In this document: positions 15,771 to 25,400 of the stretch, piece by piece
How the letters are laid out: the number at the start of each line of letters is the position of its first letter
Numbering within the stretch: the first letter of the stretch is position 1
Assembly: GCA_900539655.1 (NCBI GenBank)
Contig: UQCR01000055.1
Span: 1-44,144, forward strand
Direction of reading: 5' to 3'
DNA: 44,144 bases
From: an uncultured Robinsoniella sp.
GTDB lineage: Bacteria > Bacillota > Clostridia > Lachnospirales > Lachnospiraceae
Position numbers and translations under genes: made by a program
The notes under the pieces: model-generated
Databases searched by the model: none
What the model was told of the DNA's origin: nothing
Seen by the model: only the letters and a program-made list of their open reading frames with translations

Positions 15771-17234
15771 TTATTTCTTGATTCTCTTTTGAAATTCAGA
15801 AGGATAAATCCCTACATTTTTAAGAAATACATTAGTAAAGTGCCTGGTACTGAAATAGCCAACCAGTAAGGTAACATCTTTGATCAGAATATCCGGATTT
15901 TCACACATAATACGTTTGGCGTTCAGTATCCTTACATCACTGACATAATCGATCAGTTTCACGCCGTTTTTTTCGTGAAATACTTTGCTTAAATAGGTTG
16001 GCGTTATATTAAAGGTATCAGCAAGGGAGATAATGCTCACATCATTGGCATAATTAAGCTGTATGTATTCCTTGATCCTGTCAGCCAGATTTGTTGAAGT
16101 AACCGGATTCTGGCGATACATGGCATGAGCCTGGTTCTTTAGCTTTTCGCAGAAAACAGCGTATGAATCCGTATTGGAAGAGGACAGTCCCAATGTCTGG
16201 TAAGTATAATCCAGGATTGGTTTTTGAAACTTATTAAATATCAATTGTAAAGGTTCATTGTTTATCATTTTTTCAAGATAACGGTTATAGCGTATTTCAT
16301 CTTTATCACAATAAGATTCCGCAAGTCCTGTAATCAAAGAGATACCTTCTGATATATAAGGAATCTCTTTAATCCTTTCTAAATCCCGGCTGGGATATAT
16401 TGCACACTTTTTCAGACAGATGCCAAGCGGCAGATCATCCTGCAATGTATCGCATTTTGCAATTAGGGATTTGATTCCTTTTGTACTCTGACAGTAAAAA
16501 ACTGTTACAGAATCCTGGGAACCAAGATCAGGCAATAGCTTTCCAAGATAATTGCGGATACGTGCAGCCTGAGTATCCGTGGAACGGATTACGAGGCATA
16601 GAGTACCGCTGGAGTTGCAGAACAGAGCGGATTGGTCCTGTGAAGTGTTCCATGTGGAAAGCCATTGGTGGAGATTGGGCAGTATGGTGCGGTAGAGCAG
16701 GCTGCTTTCTTTATTCTTGAAAAAACGGCTTTCTGTAAATAAGAAAGCAAAGTACTGCTGATCTTTGGATAATTTCAGCTTTTCTTCTTCACAGGGCATG
16801 CCATATGCATTGAACAAGCTAGTTACCTGCAGTTCAAAGTAGTGGTTATAGTCCAGTTTTTTCTGTTTTAAATGTTCTTTTGTATGATTGATAATTTCAA
16901 CCATGGCATCCACTTCCACCGGCTTTAGCAGATATTCTTTTACTCCAAGTGAAATGGCATCTATGGCGTATTCAAATTCAGAAAATCCGGTTAGAAGAAT
17001 CCAGTTTGTGTCCGGGCAATCGGACTTTACATTACGTATGGCATCCAGGCCGTTTAGAACGGGCATTTTAATGTCTACAAAAGCAAGGTCAGGTTGATAA
17101 TTCTGGCAAATGGATACCAGCTCTTTTCCGTTTTTTGCTTCTAATATGATGGAGTCCTCAATATTCATATCTTTAATAATTTTTTTTAGGTAAATTCGTA
17201 CAAGATTTTCGTCATCAGCGATTAAAATTATCAT
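15771..17234 (-). CDS. AraC-type response regulator, YesN-like (cassette 2)
   Basis: Cytoplasmic regulator that is phosphorylated by the kinase encoded just upstream and then activates transcription. The receiver (1-120) has D7/D8, phospho-acceptor D54 (FVDIKMPVLNG), T82 and K104 (EYLLKPVE). A variable middle region leads to the AraC-type double helix-turn-helix at about 385-487 (VSIISLADTFNITPTYLSKV and DVTLLVGYFSTRHFTNVFLK, ending IYPSEFQKRIKK). The 487 residues are a normal length. ATG at 17234 has GGAGG seven bases before it and lies 20 bases behind the kinase stop, so the two form one operon. It probably controls the divergent transport and giant-enzyme operon starting at 19247. I found no clear repeated operator there. 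Confidence 0.92.
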   Translation of the reverse strand: MIILIADDENLVRIYLKKIIKDMNIEDSIILEAKNGKELVSICQNYQPDLAFVDIKMPVLNGLDAIRNVKSDCPDTNWILLTGFSEFEYAIDAISLGVKEYLLKPVEVDAMVEIINHTKEHLKQKKLDYNHYFELQVTSLFNAYGMPCEEEKLKLSKDQQYFAFLFTESRFFKNKESSLLYRTILPNLHQWLSTWNTSQDQSALFCNSSGTLCLVIRSTDTQAARIRNYLGKLLPDLGSQDSVTVFYCQSTKGIKSLIAKCDTLQDDLPLGICLKKCAIYPSRDLERIKEIPYISEGISLITGLAESYCDKDEIRYNRYLEKMINNEPLQLIFNKFQKPILDYTYQTLGLSSSNTDSYAVFCEKLKNQAHAMYRQNPVTSTNLADRIKEYIQLNYANDVSIISLADTFNITPTYLSKVFHEKNGVKLIDYVSDVRILNAKRIMCENPDILIKDVTLLVGYFSTRHFTNVFLKNVGIYPSEFQKRIKK

Positions 17235-17254
17235 TGTTTATCCTCCAGAGTTTC

Positions 17255-18997
17255 TTATTTATAATTTGCATGAAGAACGATGGTAACCTCGGTACCGGAT
17301 TCTTCAGAGCTTTTGATGGTAAAGGTACTGTCCGGATCAAAAAGCAGGAGACGGGATCTGACATTACCAAGACCTACGCTTTCCTGGCATGCAATATCTT
17401 CGAATTGAAAGCCGATGCCATTATCTGCTACTTTAATATGCAGCATATTCTCAAAAAGATATGCTTTTATGGAGATGATTACCTGGATATCGTAAGGTTC
17501 CATTCCATGTACAATGCTATTTTCTACCAGAGGCTGAAGCAGGAACTTGGGAATAATGCACATCTGGCATTCTTCTCCAATACTGATCTTATATTTCAGC
17601 CTGTCACTGAAGCGGATGCTTTGCAGCTGTAGATATTGTTCCAGAAAATCACACTCTTTGGAAAGCCGGCTATCTTTTTCTGGAATACATGAGTAGCGCA
17701 TAAGTTTTGTGAGATTAGAGATGGTTTCCTGGACTTTTGTTTTTTCTCCCATTGTATTCATAATGGAAATGCTGTTCATTATATTGTATAAAAAATGAGG
17801 ATTTATCTGTGACTGCAGTGCCAGATATTCCATCTCTTTTCTGCGGATTACAGACACATACTCCCGGTTAATATATTCCTCAAGCCGATCCACCATCCGG
17901 TTAATAGCATCGCCAATGATAGCGAGCTGATCATTACCCTTTACTGTAACTTTAGTGGAAAGATCACCTTTTTCCACATTTTCTAACACCTGCAGGATTT
18001 GATTGATGGTTCTTACCATGGAGCGGGAGCTGGAACGATAGCTTACCAGGGAAATTATAACGAACACGATGGTAATGATCGTAAAGAACAGCATAATAGT
18101 GGATGAAATTTGATTTAAGTCTTTTTCGCTTGAAAGAGAAACCAGTGTCCAGTTTGCACTTGGCAATTCGTAATATTGTGCAGTGTAATATGTATCATCC
18201 ACCAGCCTTTCCGGTTTATCTTTTAGTTTCTCTAATATACTATCCGTAACATCCCTGGCGCTGTAAATTATGTGCCTGGCTTCATCCAGCAGTACAAGAT
18301 TGCCGCCGTCCCCAAGGTCAAGATTCTGGAAGATTTTCTGTAGGTTTTTATCGTACACGTCCACCCTGAAGATTCCAACGGGTTGTTTGCTGATTCCGTC
18401 TCTAAGCAGACGGCTTGCGGAGAAAAACAAATTGTTGGAAAGGAGGGGTGACTCATCGTAGGTAAGATCATCGGCATAACTAAAATAAGAAGATCCGTTT
18501 TTGGCCATAACAGCTTCCTGCCAGGCTTGATTAGCCAGTATTGCTTCTTCCAGAGGAGTGGCATTGGTTATGCCTTTTGACAAAACAACAGCGTTATCGG
18601 AGCTGACATGTTCTTCAGTGAAAGGTATGTAAATGATAGATAGAATATCATCATGATTTAAGTAAATAATTTTGCTGATGGCTTGTATGTATTGCTGCTC
18701 CATTTTATATTTTTGATATGTGTCGATTTCAGATTCTGTTTTTCCCATTTCTATCATGTAATTCATAAGCTCCTCGTATGCATAAGGTGCAGTTGTAAGG
18801 GAATTTAACTCTTTGAGATATGTTTCTACATTATTTGCTGTAGAAGTCAAAAGAGCTGAATTTAATTCGTAAGTATCGTGCTGGTAAGTGCGGTAGAAAA
18901 ACAAGGAAGATACGATTGCTACTAATAAAAAGGGGCATACGATACTGATAATATAGATAAAAGAAAGTTTATGTCCAAAATTATATATTGACTTCAT
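17255..18997 (-). CDS. Sensor histidine kinase, YesM-like (cassette 2)
   Basis: Membrane sensor of 580 residues. The first membrane helix (about 11-32, IYIISIVCPFLLVAIVSSLF) and second (about 300-323, TIMLFFTIITIVFVIISLVS) frame an outside sensing domain of about 265 residues. HAMP follows, then the phospho-acceptor region LQSQINPHFLYNIMNSI, N box LQPLVENSIVHGM and VADNGIGF. It probably responds to an outside glycan fragment or to the loaded binding protein. The start is preceded by CGGAGG. It is transcribed with the regulator and divergent from the binding-protein gene at 19247. Compared with the broken kinase of cassette 1, it shows what that protein has lost. Confidence 0.92.
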   Translation of the reverse strand: MKSIYNFGHKLSFIYIISIVCPFLLVAIVSSLFFYRTYQHDTYELNSALLTSTANNVETYLKELNSLTTAPYAYEELMNYMIEMGKTESEIDTYQKYKMEQQYIQAISKIIYLNHDDILSIIYIPFTEEHVSSDNAVVLSKGITNATPLEEAILANQAWQEAVMAKNGSSYFSYADDLTYDESPLLSNNLFFSASRLLRDGISKQPVGIFRVDVYDKNLQKIFQNLDLGDGGNLVLLDEARHIIYSARDVTDSILEKLKDKPERLVDDTYYTAQYYELPSANWTLVSLSSEKDLNQISSTIMLFFTIITIVFVIISLVSYRSSSRSMVRTINQILQVLENVEKGDLSTKVTVKGNDQLAIIGDAINRMVDRLEEYINREYVSVIRRKEMEYLALQSQINPHFLYNIMNSISIMNTMGEKTKVQETISNLTKLMRYSCIPEKDSRLSKECDFLEQYLQLQSIRFSDRLKYKISIGEECQMCIIPKFLLQPLVENSIVHGMEPYDIQVIISIKAYLFENMLHIKVADNGIGFQFEDIACQESVGLGNVRSRLLLFDPDSTFTIKSSEESGTEVTIVLHANYK

Positions 18998-19021
18998 AAT
19001 AACCTCCGTTAAAATGTATGT

Positions 19022-19050
19022 ATTTTAGCATCATCGCCAGCTTAAATCAA
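19022..19050 (-). promoter_or_regulatory. Promoter of the cassette 2 two-component genes
   Basis: On the minus strand TTGATT (19050-19045), 17-base spacer, TAAAAT (19027-19022), close before the kinase start. The spacing is ideal. The divergent plus-strand operon has a candidate -10 TATACT at 19187-19192 but no good -35, which would fit activator control. Confidence 0.55.
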
Positions 19051-19246
19051 TTTTCAAACAAGCTGTAAACCTTATATAGGATATTATACATAAAAATAAG
19101 AAAAAAGATAGATGAATCATGAATATGCATAAAAAAGAACGCTTACAGATTGAATTTATGACATATGAAACAATAAGAACATCTGATATACTTTCGATAT
19201 AACAAAAAGTCAACAAAACATAATAAAAAGAAAAAGGAGAGAAAGT

Positions 19247-20644
19247 ATGAGAAAGAGAGTAATCAGTTGTTTGCTAGGAGCATGTATGGCAGTATCCCTG
19301 ATGACAGGATGTTCATCAAAACCGGCAGAGGAGACAAAGGCACCGGAAACGTCAGCAGCTACGGAGAAAGCAGAAACACAAAAAGCGGAAACACAAAAAG
19401 ATTCCAGCGAAACCAAAGAAACAGAATCTGCAAAATCGGACACAGGGTCAGAGGAAGCAGGAAATAAAAAATATGAAGGAATTACATTAAGCTTCATGAG
19501 TAATATTGCTGGAGTGCAGAGCGAGGCTATGGAGGAAGTGATTGCCCAGTTTGAATCGGAAACGGGTGCCAAAGTAGAATACAGTTCTCCGGGAGCAAAT
19601 TATGAGGAACTGATGAAAACAAAAATGGCGACAAATCAGCTTCCCGATCTTTGGACGACACATGGATGGAGCGTTGCCAGATACGGACAATATTTAGAGC
19701 CGCTGAATAACCAGGAATGGGCATCTCGCCTTTCTGAATCGGCAAAGCAGATTGTAGTAGATCCTAAGACCGATAATTTCTACTGTTTGCCGGTGGATGT
19801 GGATATTGCCGGTATTGTCTATAACAAAACTGTCCTGGATGCATCGGGAGTATCGGTTGATGACCTTAAGACATGGGTTGAATTTAAGGAAGCGCTTGGG
19901 AAAATTAAAGAAGCAGGTTATACACCGGTACATATTGGTGGGAAAGATAGCTGGACAATCGGACAATTCTTTGATTTTGCAGCACCATCTTTCTATATTA
20001 CAAACGAAGAAAGCAATGACCGTGCAGCTTTGAAAGACGGAACATTTGACTGGTCAAAATGGTCTGAGGTAGCGCAGCTGATGGCAGACTGGAAAGCAGA
20101 AGGATATTTTAATACAGATTGCCTGACAGCTGATTATAATGCCGCAATGAAGGCTATGGCAGAAGATAAAGTTGCTTTTGAATTTTACGGAAATAGTGCT
20201 ATTAATGAAATGTTATCTTTAAATCCAAATGCAAATGTGGGAATGATGAGCGTGCCATCTAATAGCGAATCGGATGAACGTACACTGATTGGTGGAGAAA
20301 GAATTGCAATCGGGGTATGGAAAGACTCACAGAATAAAGACGCTGCTCTGGAATTGTTGAGCTACTTTGCCCAGGATGAAAATATGGCAAAAGTAGCATC
20401 ATCAGACGGAGCACCGGCAAGCTTTGACGGAGTGGAGAGTGATACCGGTATCGTAAAGGCAGATCTTGAAAAATATATGGCTAGCTGCCGTGTATTCCCT
20501 TATTTTGACCGTGAATATTTACCAAGCGGCATGTGGGATGATATGTGTGTAACAGGTGCTTCTATCCTGGCGGATGAAGCAAATGCAGTGGAAAATGCCT
20601 GTACAGCAATGAAAGACAGTTATTTGGCTAAATTAGAACAGTAA
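19247..20644 (+). CDS. Sugar ABC transporter substrate-binding lipoprotein (cassette 2)
   Basis: Family 1 solute-binding protein of 465 residues. The lipoprotein signal ends SLMTGC (cysteine about 22). A charged Thr/Glu/Lys-rich linker (about 24-75, with the duplicated AETQKAETQK) precedes the binding fold (from ITLSFMSNIAGVQSEAMEEV). Landmarks are QLPDLWTTHGWSVARYGQYL, FYCLPVDVDIAGIVYNK, KVAFEFYGNSAINEML and GGERIAIGVW. AAAGGAGAG precedes the ATG. It is the first gene of a long operon with two permeases and two giant surface enzymes, so it likely binds oligosaccharides released by those enzymes. A strong hairpin right after it probably makes it more abundant than the permeases. Confidence 0.92.
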   Translation: MRKRVISCLLGACMAVSLMTGCSSKPAEETKAPETSAATEKAETQKAETQKDSSETKETESAKSDTGSEEAGNKKYEGITLSFMSNIAGVQSEAMEEVIAQFESETGAKVEYSSPGANYEELMKTKMATNQLPDLWTTHGWSVARYGQYLEPLNNQEWASRLSESAKQIVVDPKTDNFYCLPVDVDIAGIVYNKTVLDASGVSVDDLKTWVEFKEALGKIKEAGYTPVHIGGKDSWTIGQFFDFAAPSFYITNEESNDRAALKDGTFDWSKWSEVAQLMADWKAEGYFNTDCLTADYNAAMKAMAEDKVAFEFYGNSAINEMLSLNPNANVGMMSVPSNSESDERTLIGGERIAIGVWKDSQNKDAALELLSYFAQDENMAKVASSDGAPASFDGVESDTGIVKADLEKYMASCRVFPYFDREYLPSGMWDDMCVTGASILADEANAVENACTAMKDSYLAKLEQ

Positions 20645-20646
20645 AG

Positions 20647-20696
20647 GTAAAAGTGCTGCTGCAGACAGGTTTCAGGAAGTGCAGCAGCACTTTTAC
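20647..20696 (+). terminator. Strong intra-operon hairpin after the binding-protein gene
   Basis: GTAAAAGTGCTGCTGCA (20647-20663) pairs perfectly over 17 bases with 20680-20696, 16-base loop, with a TTTT within the descending arm. It sits three bases after the stop and before the permeases. It can act as a partial terminator and as a 3' stabiliser of the binding-protein mRNA. Confidence 0.8.
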
Positions 20697-20740
20697 GTAT
20701 GGACTAGTTGAGTACATATTACGCAGTTAGGAGTATAATC

Positions 20741-21613
20741 ATGAAAAAATGGAAACGTAGCATTATAAATATATATTATATCCCTGCATTATTGCTGTTT
20801 GGAATTTTTGTTATCTATCCGATCTTGAAAGGAGTTCAGATTTCTTTCACTAACTGGGATGGATTTTCACAGAATTCTAAAAACATCGGGGTGGCAAACT
20901 ATATTACTTTATTAAAAGATCCTCATATCAGGTCTACGTTGATCAACAGTTTAATTTATGGATTTGGCAGTACATTACTGCAGAATATCATCGGACTTGG
21001 ATATGCGGTTTTTTTAAACCGGAACTTTAAAGGGAAGAATCTGGCGAGGGCAATTATCTATGTACCTGCAATGGTGGCGCCATTAATTATGGGATATATG
21101 TATTATTTCATTCTTCAATATGATGGAGGTGCTTTAAACGACCTTGTGATGCTTTTGGGGATGGAAGCAAAAGACTGGCTTGCCAATGGTAAGACGGCAG
21201 TAGGTTGGATAACTTTTATCAACTCCATACAGTTTGTAGGCGTTGCCATGATTATTTATCTGGCTGGTCTTCAGGGAATATCCACATCCTATTATGAGGC
21301 AGCAAAGCTGGATGGTGCAAGCTTCTGGCAGAGGTTTTGCTATATTACCCTTCCGCTGCTTACGCCGGCGATTACCAGTGCCGTTATGTTAAACCTGATT
21401 GGTGGATTGAAGCTGTTTGATATTATTCAGGCTTTAACCGCCGGAGGACCGGGATTTGCCAGCCATTCACTGGCAACTTTAGTATCTTACACTTATTTCA
21501 GAGGTCAAAATGCCGGATATTCTTCAACGATTGGTATCTTCTCCTTTGTTTTGATTATGTTGATCAGCATTCTGTTTATGAAATATTTTAACCGGAAGGA
21601 AGTGGATATGTGA
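20741..21613 (+). CDS. CUT1 sugar ABC permease, MalF/UgpA-like (cassette 2)
   Basis: Channel subunit of 290 residues with about six membrane segments and the EAA loop YYEAAKLDGASFWQRFCYI. ATG at 20741 (MKKWKRSIINIYYIP) is preferred because AGGAG lies seven bases before it; an in-frame TTG at 20708 has no such site and would begin inside the region following the hairpin. The stop overlaps the next start. It belongs to the operon of the preceding binding protein. Confidence 0.9.
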   Translation: MKKWKRSIINIYYIPALLLFGIFVIYPILKGVQISFTNWDGFSQNSKNIGVANYITLLKDPHIRSTLINSLIYGFGSTLLQNIIGLGYAVFLNRNFKGKNLARAIIYVPAMVAPLIMGYMYYFILQYDGGALNDLVMLLGMEAKDWLANGKTAVGWITFINSIQFVGVAMIIYLAGLQGISTSYYEAAKLDGASFWQRFCYITLPLLTPAITSAVMLNLIGGLKLFDIIQALTAGGPGFASHSLATLVSYTYFRGQNAGYSSTIGIFSFVLIMLISILFMKYFNRKEVDM

Positions 21614-22440
21614 TGAAGGAAAAAAAGATTAAGAGTAAATTTCGTATTAGTTCCATTGTCGCTGTCATCATCTGCGCCTTTCATTTGATACCATTTTATA
21701 TCATGATTGGGGTAGCAATGAAAAGTCCTTTTGACACCAGTTCCAGATGGATGCTCCCAGGATACCTGTATCTGGATAATTTTAAAGAAGCAATACGATA
21801 CGGTAAGATTTTGGGTAGTATCTTATCCAATATCATTATTACAGGAGGATCAATTATCGGGATTACAATTATTGGGGCGTTGGCTGCCTACCCGCTTGCC
21901 AGGAACCAGACCACACTGAATAAGGGAATGCGTACCTTTATGCTGGGAATGATGATGGTGCCGGCATTGAGCCTGCTGGTTCCGCTCTACAGCCTTATGG
22001 GGAAAATAGGAGGTATCAGTACCTATTGGGGGATAATCCTGATCCTGATTACATTTTCCCTGCCAACCAGTATCTTTCTATATACTAATTTTGTGATTTC
22101 AATACCAACTGCTTTAGACGAGGCAGCTGCAATTGACGGTTGCCCGCGTTTGAAGATATTCTTTTTAATTATTTTACCCCAGCTTAAGCCGGTGACTGCA
22201 TCAGTTGTGATTATGACGGGAGTCAGCTGTTGGAACGATTATATGTTTAGCCTGTATTTCCTGCAATCACCTCAGTTAAAGACAGTGACCTTATCAGTTG
22301 CCAGCTTTTTCACCCAGACTCAGAGTAATATGGGAGCAGCGGCGGCCGGCGCATTGTTGGGTATTATACCAATCGTCACTTTATATTTATGTCTGCAGAA
22401 ATACTTTATTAAAGGTATGGTGGACAGTGCAATTAAATAG
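21610..22440 (+). CDS. CUT1 sugar ABC permease, MalG/UgpE-like (cassette 2)
   Basis: Second channel subunit, about 275 residues, six membrane segments, EAA loop LDEAAAIDGCPRLKIFFLI. The start is either GTG at 21610, overlapping the previous stop, or ATG at 21613. AAGGA lies nine and twelve bases before them respectively, so the GTG has the better spacing. The gene for the first giant enzyme starts 14 bases after its stop, which ties uptake and surface digestion into one transcript. Confidence 0.9.
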   Translation: MMKEKKIKSKFRISSIVAVIICAFHLIPFYIMIGVAMKSPFDTSSRWMLPGYLYLDNFKEAIRYGKILGSILSNIIITGGSIIGITIIGALAAYPLARNQTTLNKGMRTFMLGMMMVPALSLLVPLYSLMGKIGGISTYWGIILILITFSLPTSIFLYTNFVISIPTALDEAAAIDGCPRLKIFFLIILPQLKPVTASVVIMTGVSCWNDYMFSLYFLQSPQLKTVTLSVASFFTQTQSNMGAAAAGALLGIIPIVTLYLCLQKYFIKGMVDSAIK

Positions 22441-22454
22441 GATGGGAGAATTCT

Positions 22455-25400
22455 ATGGAGAGAAAAAGTTTACGCAGGATAATGGCATTTACGCTGGCAT
22501 TTGCGGTTGCTTTCAGTAATTTACAAATTCCTGTTAATGCGCAGGAAACGGAACTGGCCACAGAGGAAAATATTTTGGAAAGTGAAGTTGAAAATTCTAA
22601 AACAGAGATTCCGGTGACAGAGGATACAAAAGAACATTTAGCAGACCTGGCGGCGGAAGAAGATCCCTATATTTTCCTCACGGATCTTGACTGGGTAAGT
22701 GCGGTTTCCGGTTGGAAGACAGTACAAAAAGATAAAGATGTAAATGGTGGTTCGTTGAACTTTAACGACGGGACGGTTTACGGGCGGGGTCTTGGCACGC
22801 ATGCAGCTTCTGCGGTGGTCTATAATCTGGATGGGCAATACAGCCGTTTTACAGGTATAGCAGGCATTGATAAGGATAAGGTGGCAAATAAAAATACAGC
22901 GCCTTGCCAGTTCAGGATTCTCGGTGACGGGGCTTTACTCTGGGAAAGTAAGGTAATGGGGATTGCAGCAAATAACTTTGCTCCGGAAGCCTATGAGGTA
23001 AATGTAATTGGTGTTAAGGAGTTAAAATTAGAAACCGTTTTGTTAGAAGAGAGTAATACCAGCTGCTGGACAGACTGGGCGGATACGAAACTATATGCCA
23101 AAATAGACGAAACATTATTTCTTACAGAGCTGAAAGTAGGAGATAGTACCATTGACGGGTTTGATCCTGCTGTTTTCCGTTATGTGCAGGAAGTAGCAGC
23201 AGAAGATCTGGAACATCTGGAAGATATAATTCCTCCGGAAGTATCCGCGCTGGCTGGGGAAGGGACACAGATTGAAATAACCCAGGCAGAGCATGTTCCC
23301 GGATTGGCGGAGATAAAAGTATCGAATGACAGCGGATTCCTTACTTATCAGGTTTATTTTGTGATACAGGATGTGGATTTCCTAAGTGATCTGGATTATG
23401 CCGGGAATACCGGAAATAAAATAAGCCGGGACACGGATGCAGCAGGTAATGAAATACAAATGCTTGGCAGCATATACCGCAAAGGAATCGGAATGAAAGC
23501 GGATTCCACTGTAACCTATAATCTGGATGGACAATATGTAAAATTCCGTACCAGCTATGGCTTAATTGATGCTTTGATGAGTGATCCATATATCAAAGGT
23601 ACTTTTGTGATAAAGTGTGACGGTGTTGTCAGACATACAATGTCCATTAACCTGGATGATCAGGGCTGGCATGATGTGATAACAGAAATCAATGTAGAGA
23701 AGGTTCGGACACTGGAACTTAGCATGACAGGGGAAGAAGGCCAGGAAGGTAATGTATTTGGAGCCTGGGGAGATGCAATGGCTTTGCGCGGAGAACCCAG
23801 CGGAACACTGCTTGCAGGTATTACAGTAGACGGTAAGGAGTTAGACGGCTTTACAGATAATATCATGAATTATGAGGTGGCCCTTAATGCAGGAACATCG
23901 AAAGTACCGGTTGTGGCAGCAACTGCCCAGGATAGTGAAGCGAAAGTTGAAGTAACGGATGCGAAAAAAATTCCTGGTACAACCGTTATAACAGTCACAA
24001 AAGGAGAGAATACAACCGAATATAAGATTGCATTTAAACTCCGGGATGAAGGGCTGGAAAGTATTGATGTATCTATTGATCACTCCAATATTAACCCGGT
24101 AAAAAACCGCGGTCAGGTTGGAAAGATATCGGTAAAAGCAAATATGGGTACCGGCGAAGTATTTACGGAACAGGATCCTCAGATCGAGGTGGCATATGAA
24201 ATTATGACGCTTCGTTCCAGCGGAGGTGTGGAAATTGCAGCCATTGATAAAAACGGGGTTGTAACACCGCTGAAAAATGAAAATTATGTTAAGGAAGGAA
24301 TGGAAGAAGCGTGGAATGGCGGTACCGGTAAAGTTACGGTATCTGTAAAAGCCGGGGAACGAATTTTGACAAAGGATGTAAACTTTGCAGTTACACCGTT
24401 TTGGATTGATTACAGTAAAACATTGGTTATGAAAATGGATTTACATATGATGGCACGAAACAATGCGGTAAATATGAATTTCGGACAGGCTTTGGATGTG
24501 ATAAAAGAATATGACAACATGACCAGAGGGATTCCCAAAGTCGTATACCTTGTTGGCTGGCAGTCAGATGGCCATGACACCGGATATCCATCCTGGGATG
24601 AGGTGGATGAATATCTGAAGATACCGGGAATGACCGCAAAGGAAAGCCTTGCCTATTTTATGCAGGAGGCGAAAAAATATAATACTACGGTGAGTTTCCA
24701 CCTGAATATGAGCACCACTTATACTGACAGCCCCCTCTATAATGAGTATTATGCAAAAGATATTCTGGGCCGCAGAAAAGATGGCGGTCAGACAGTATAC
24801 GGGGAAGGCGGCGTTATTTCTTATACCCGTGATTGGGAGCTTGGAACCATGCAGCGCAGAATGGAGCGCCTGATTGAGACATATCCCACGCTGGCGGAAG
24901 GGCATACCATACATTCAGATGCTTTTCATATTGTAGTACCCCAGTCTACCACAGGATTCGGTGTGGCTGAACCAATGAGCCAGTATGCCCAGGACAAGTA
25001 TGGATACAGCCGCTCCACCGATATTGAAAGTATGCGTAAAATGTTCCAGTACTGGAGGACTCTGGGATTAGACCTTACATCAGAATTTGTAGACAGCTAT
25101 CGCCCCAGCGATGTGTCAGGCAATGAGGCTTTTATCGGACTCCAGGCGATGGCATGGCATTTTAGAAAAGCAGATACCAACTGGAATATGTCCATACCTG
25201 CATCGCTGTATACCGGAGGCGACGGCGGATCAGAATTATTTGGTACATCCCATACGCCGGAAGGCAATCTCCAACCGGGAAAAAGTGCAGATGGATGGCT
25301 TGCTGATTTTGCCACTACTACGTTGCCCTGGCAGTATTTAAACAGCTTTGACCGTATTTCAGCTTCGGCAACGAGGGTACAGTTTTCGGATGGAGTAACT

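Noticed and set aside
19100..19200. A twin operator like that of cassette 1 upstream of cassette 2
   Set aside because: I found only loose ATGA/ATATG similarities about 39 bases apart, too weak to call.
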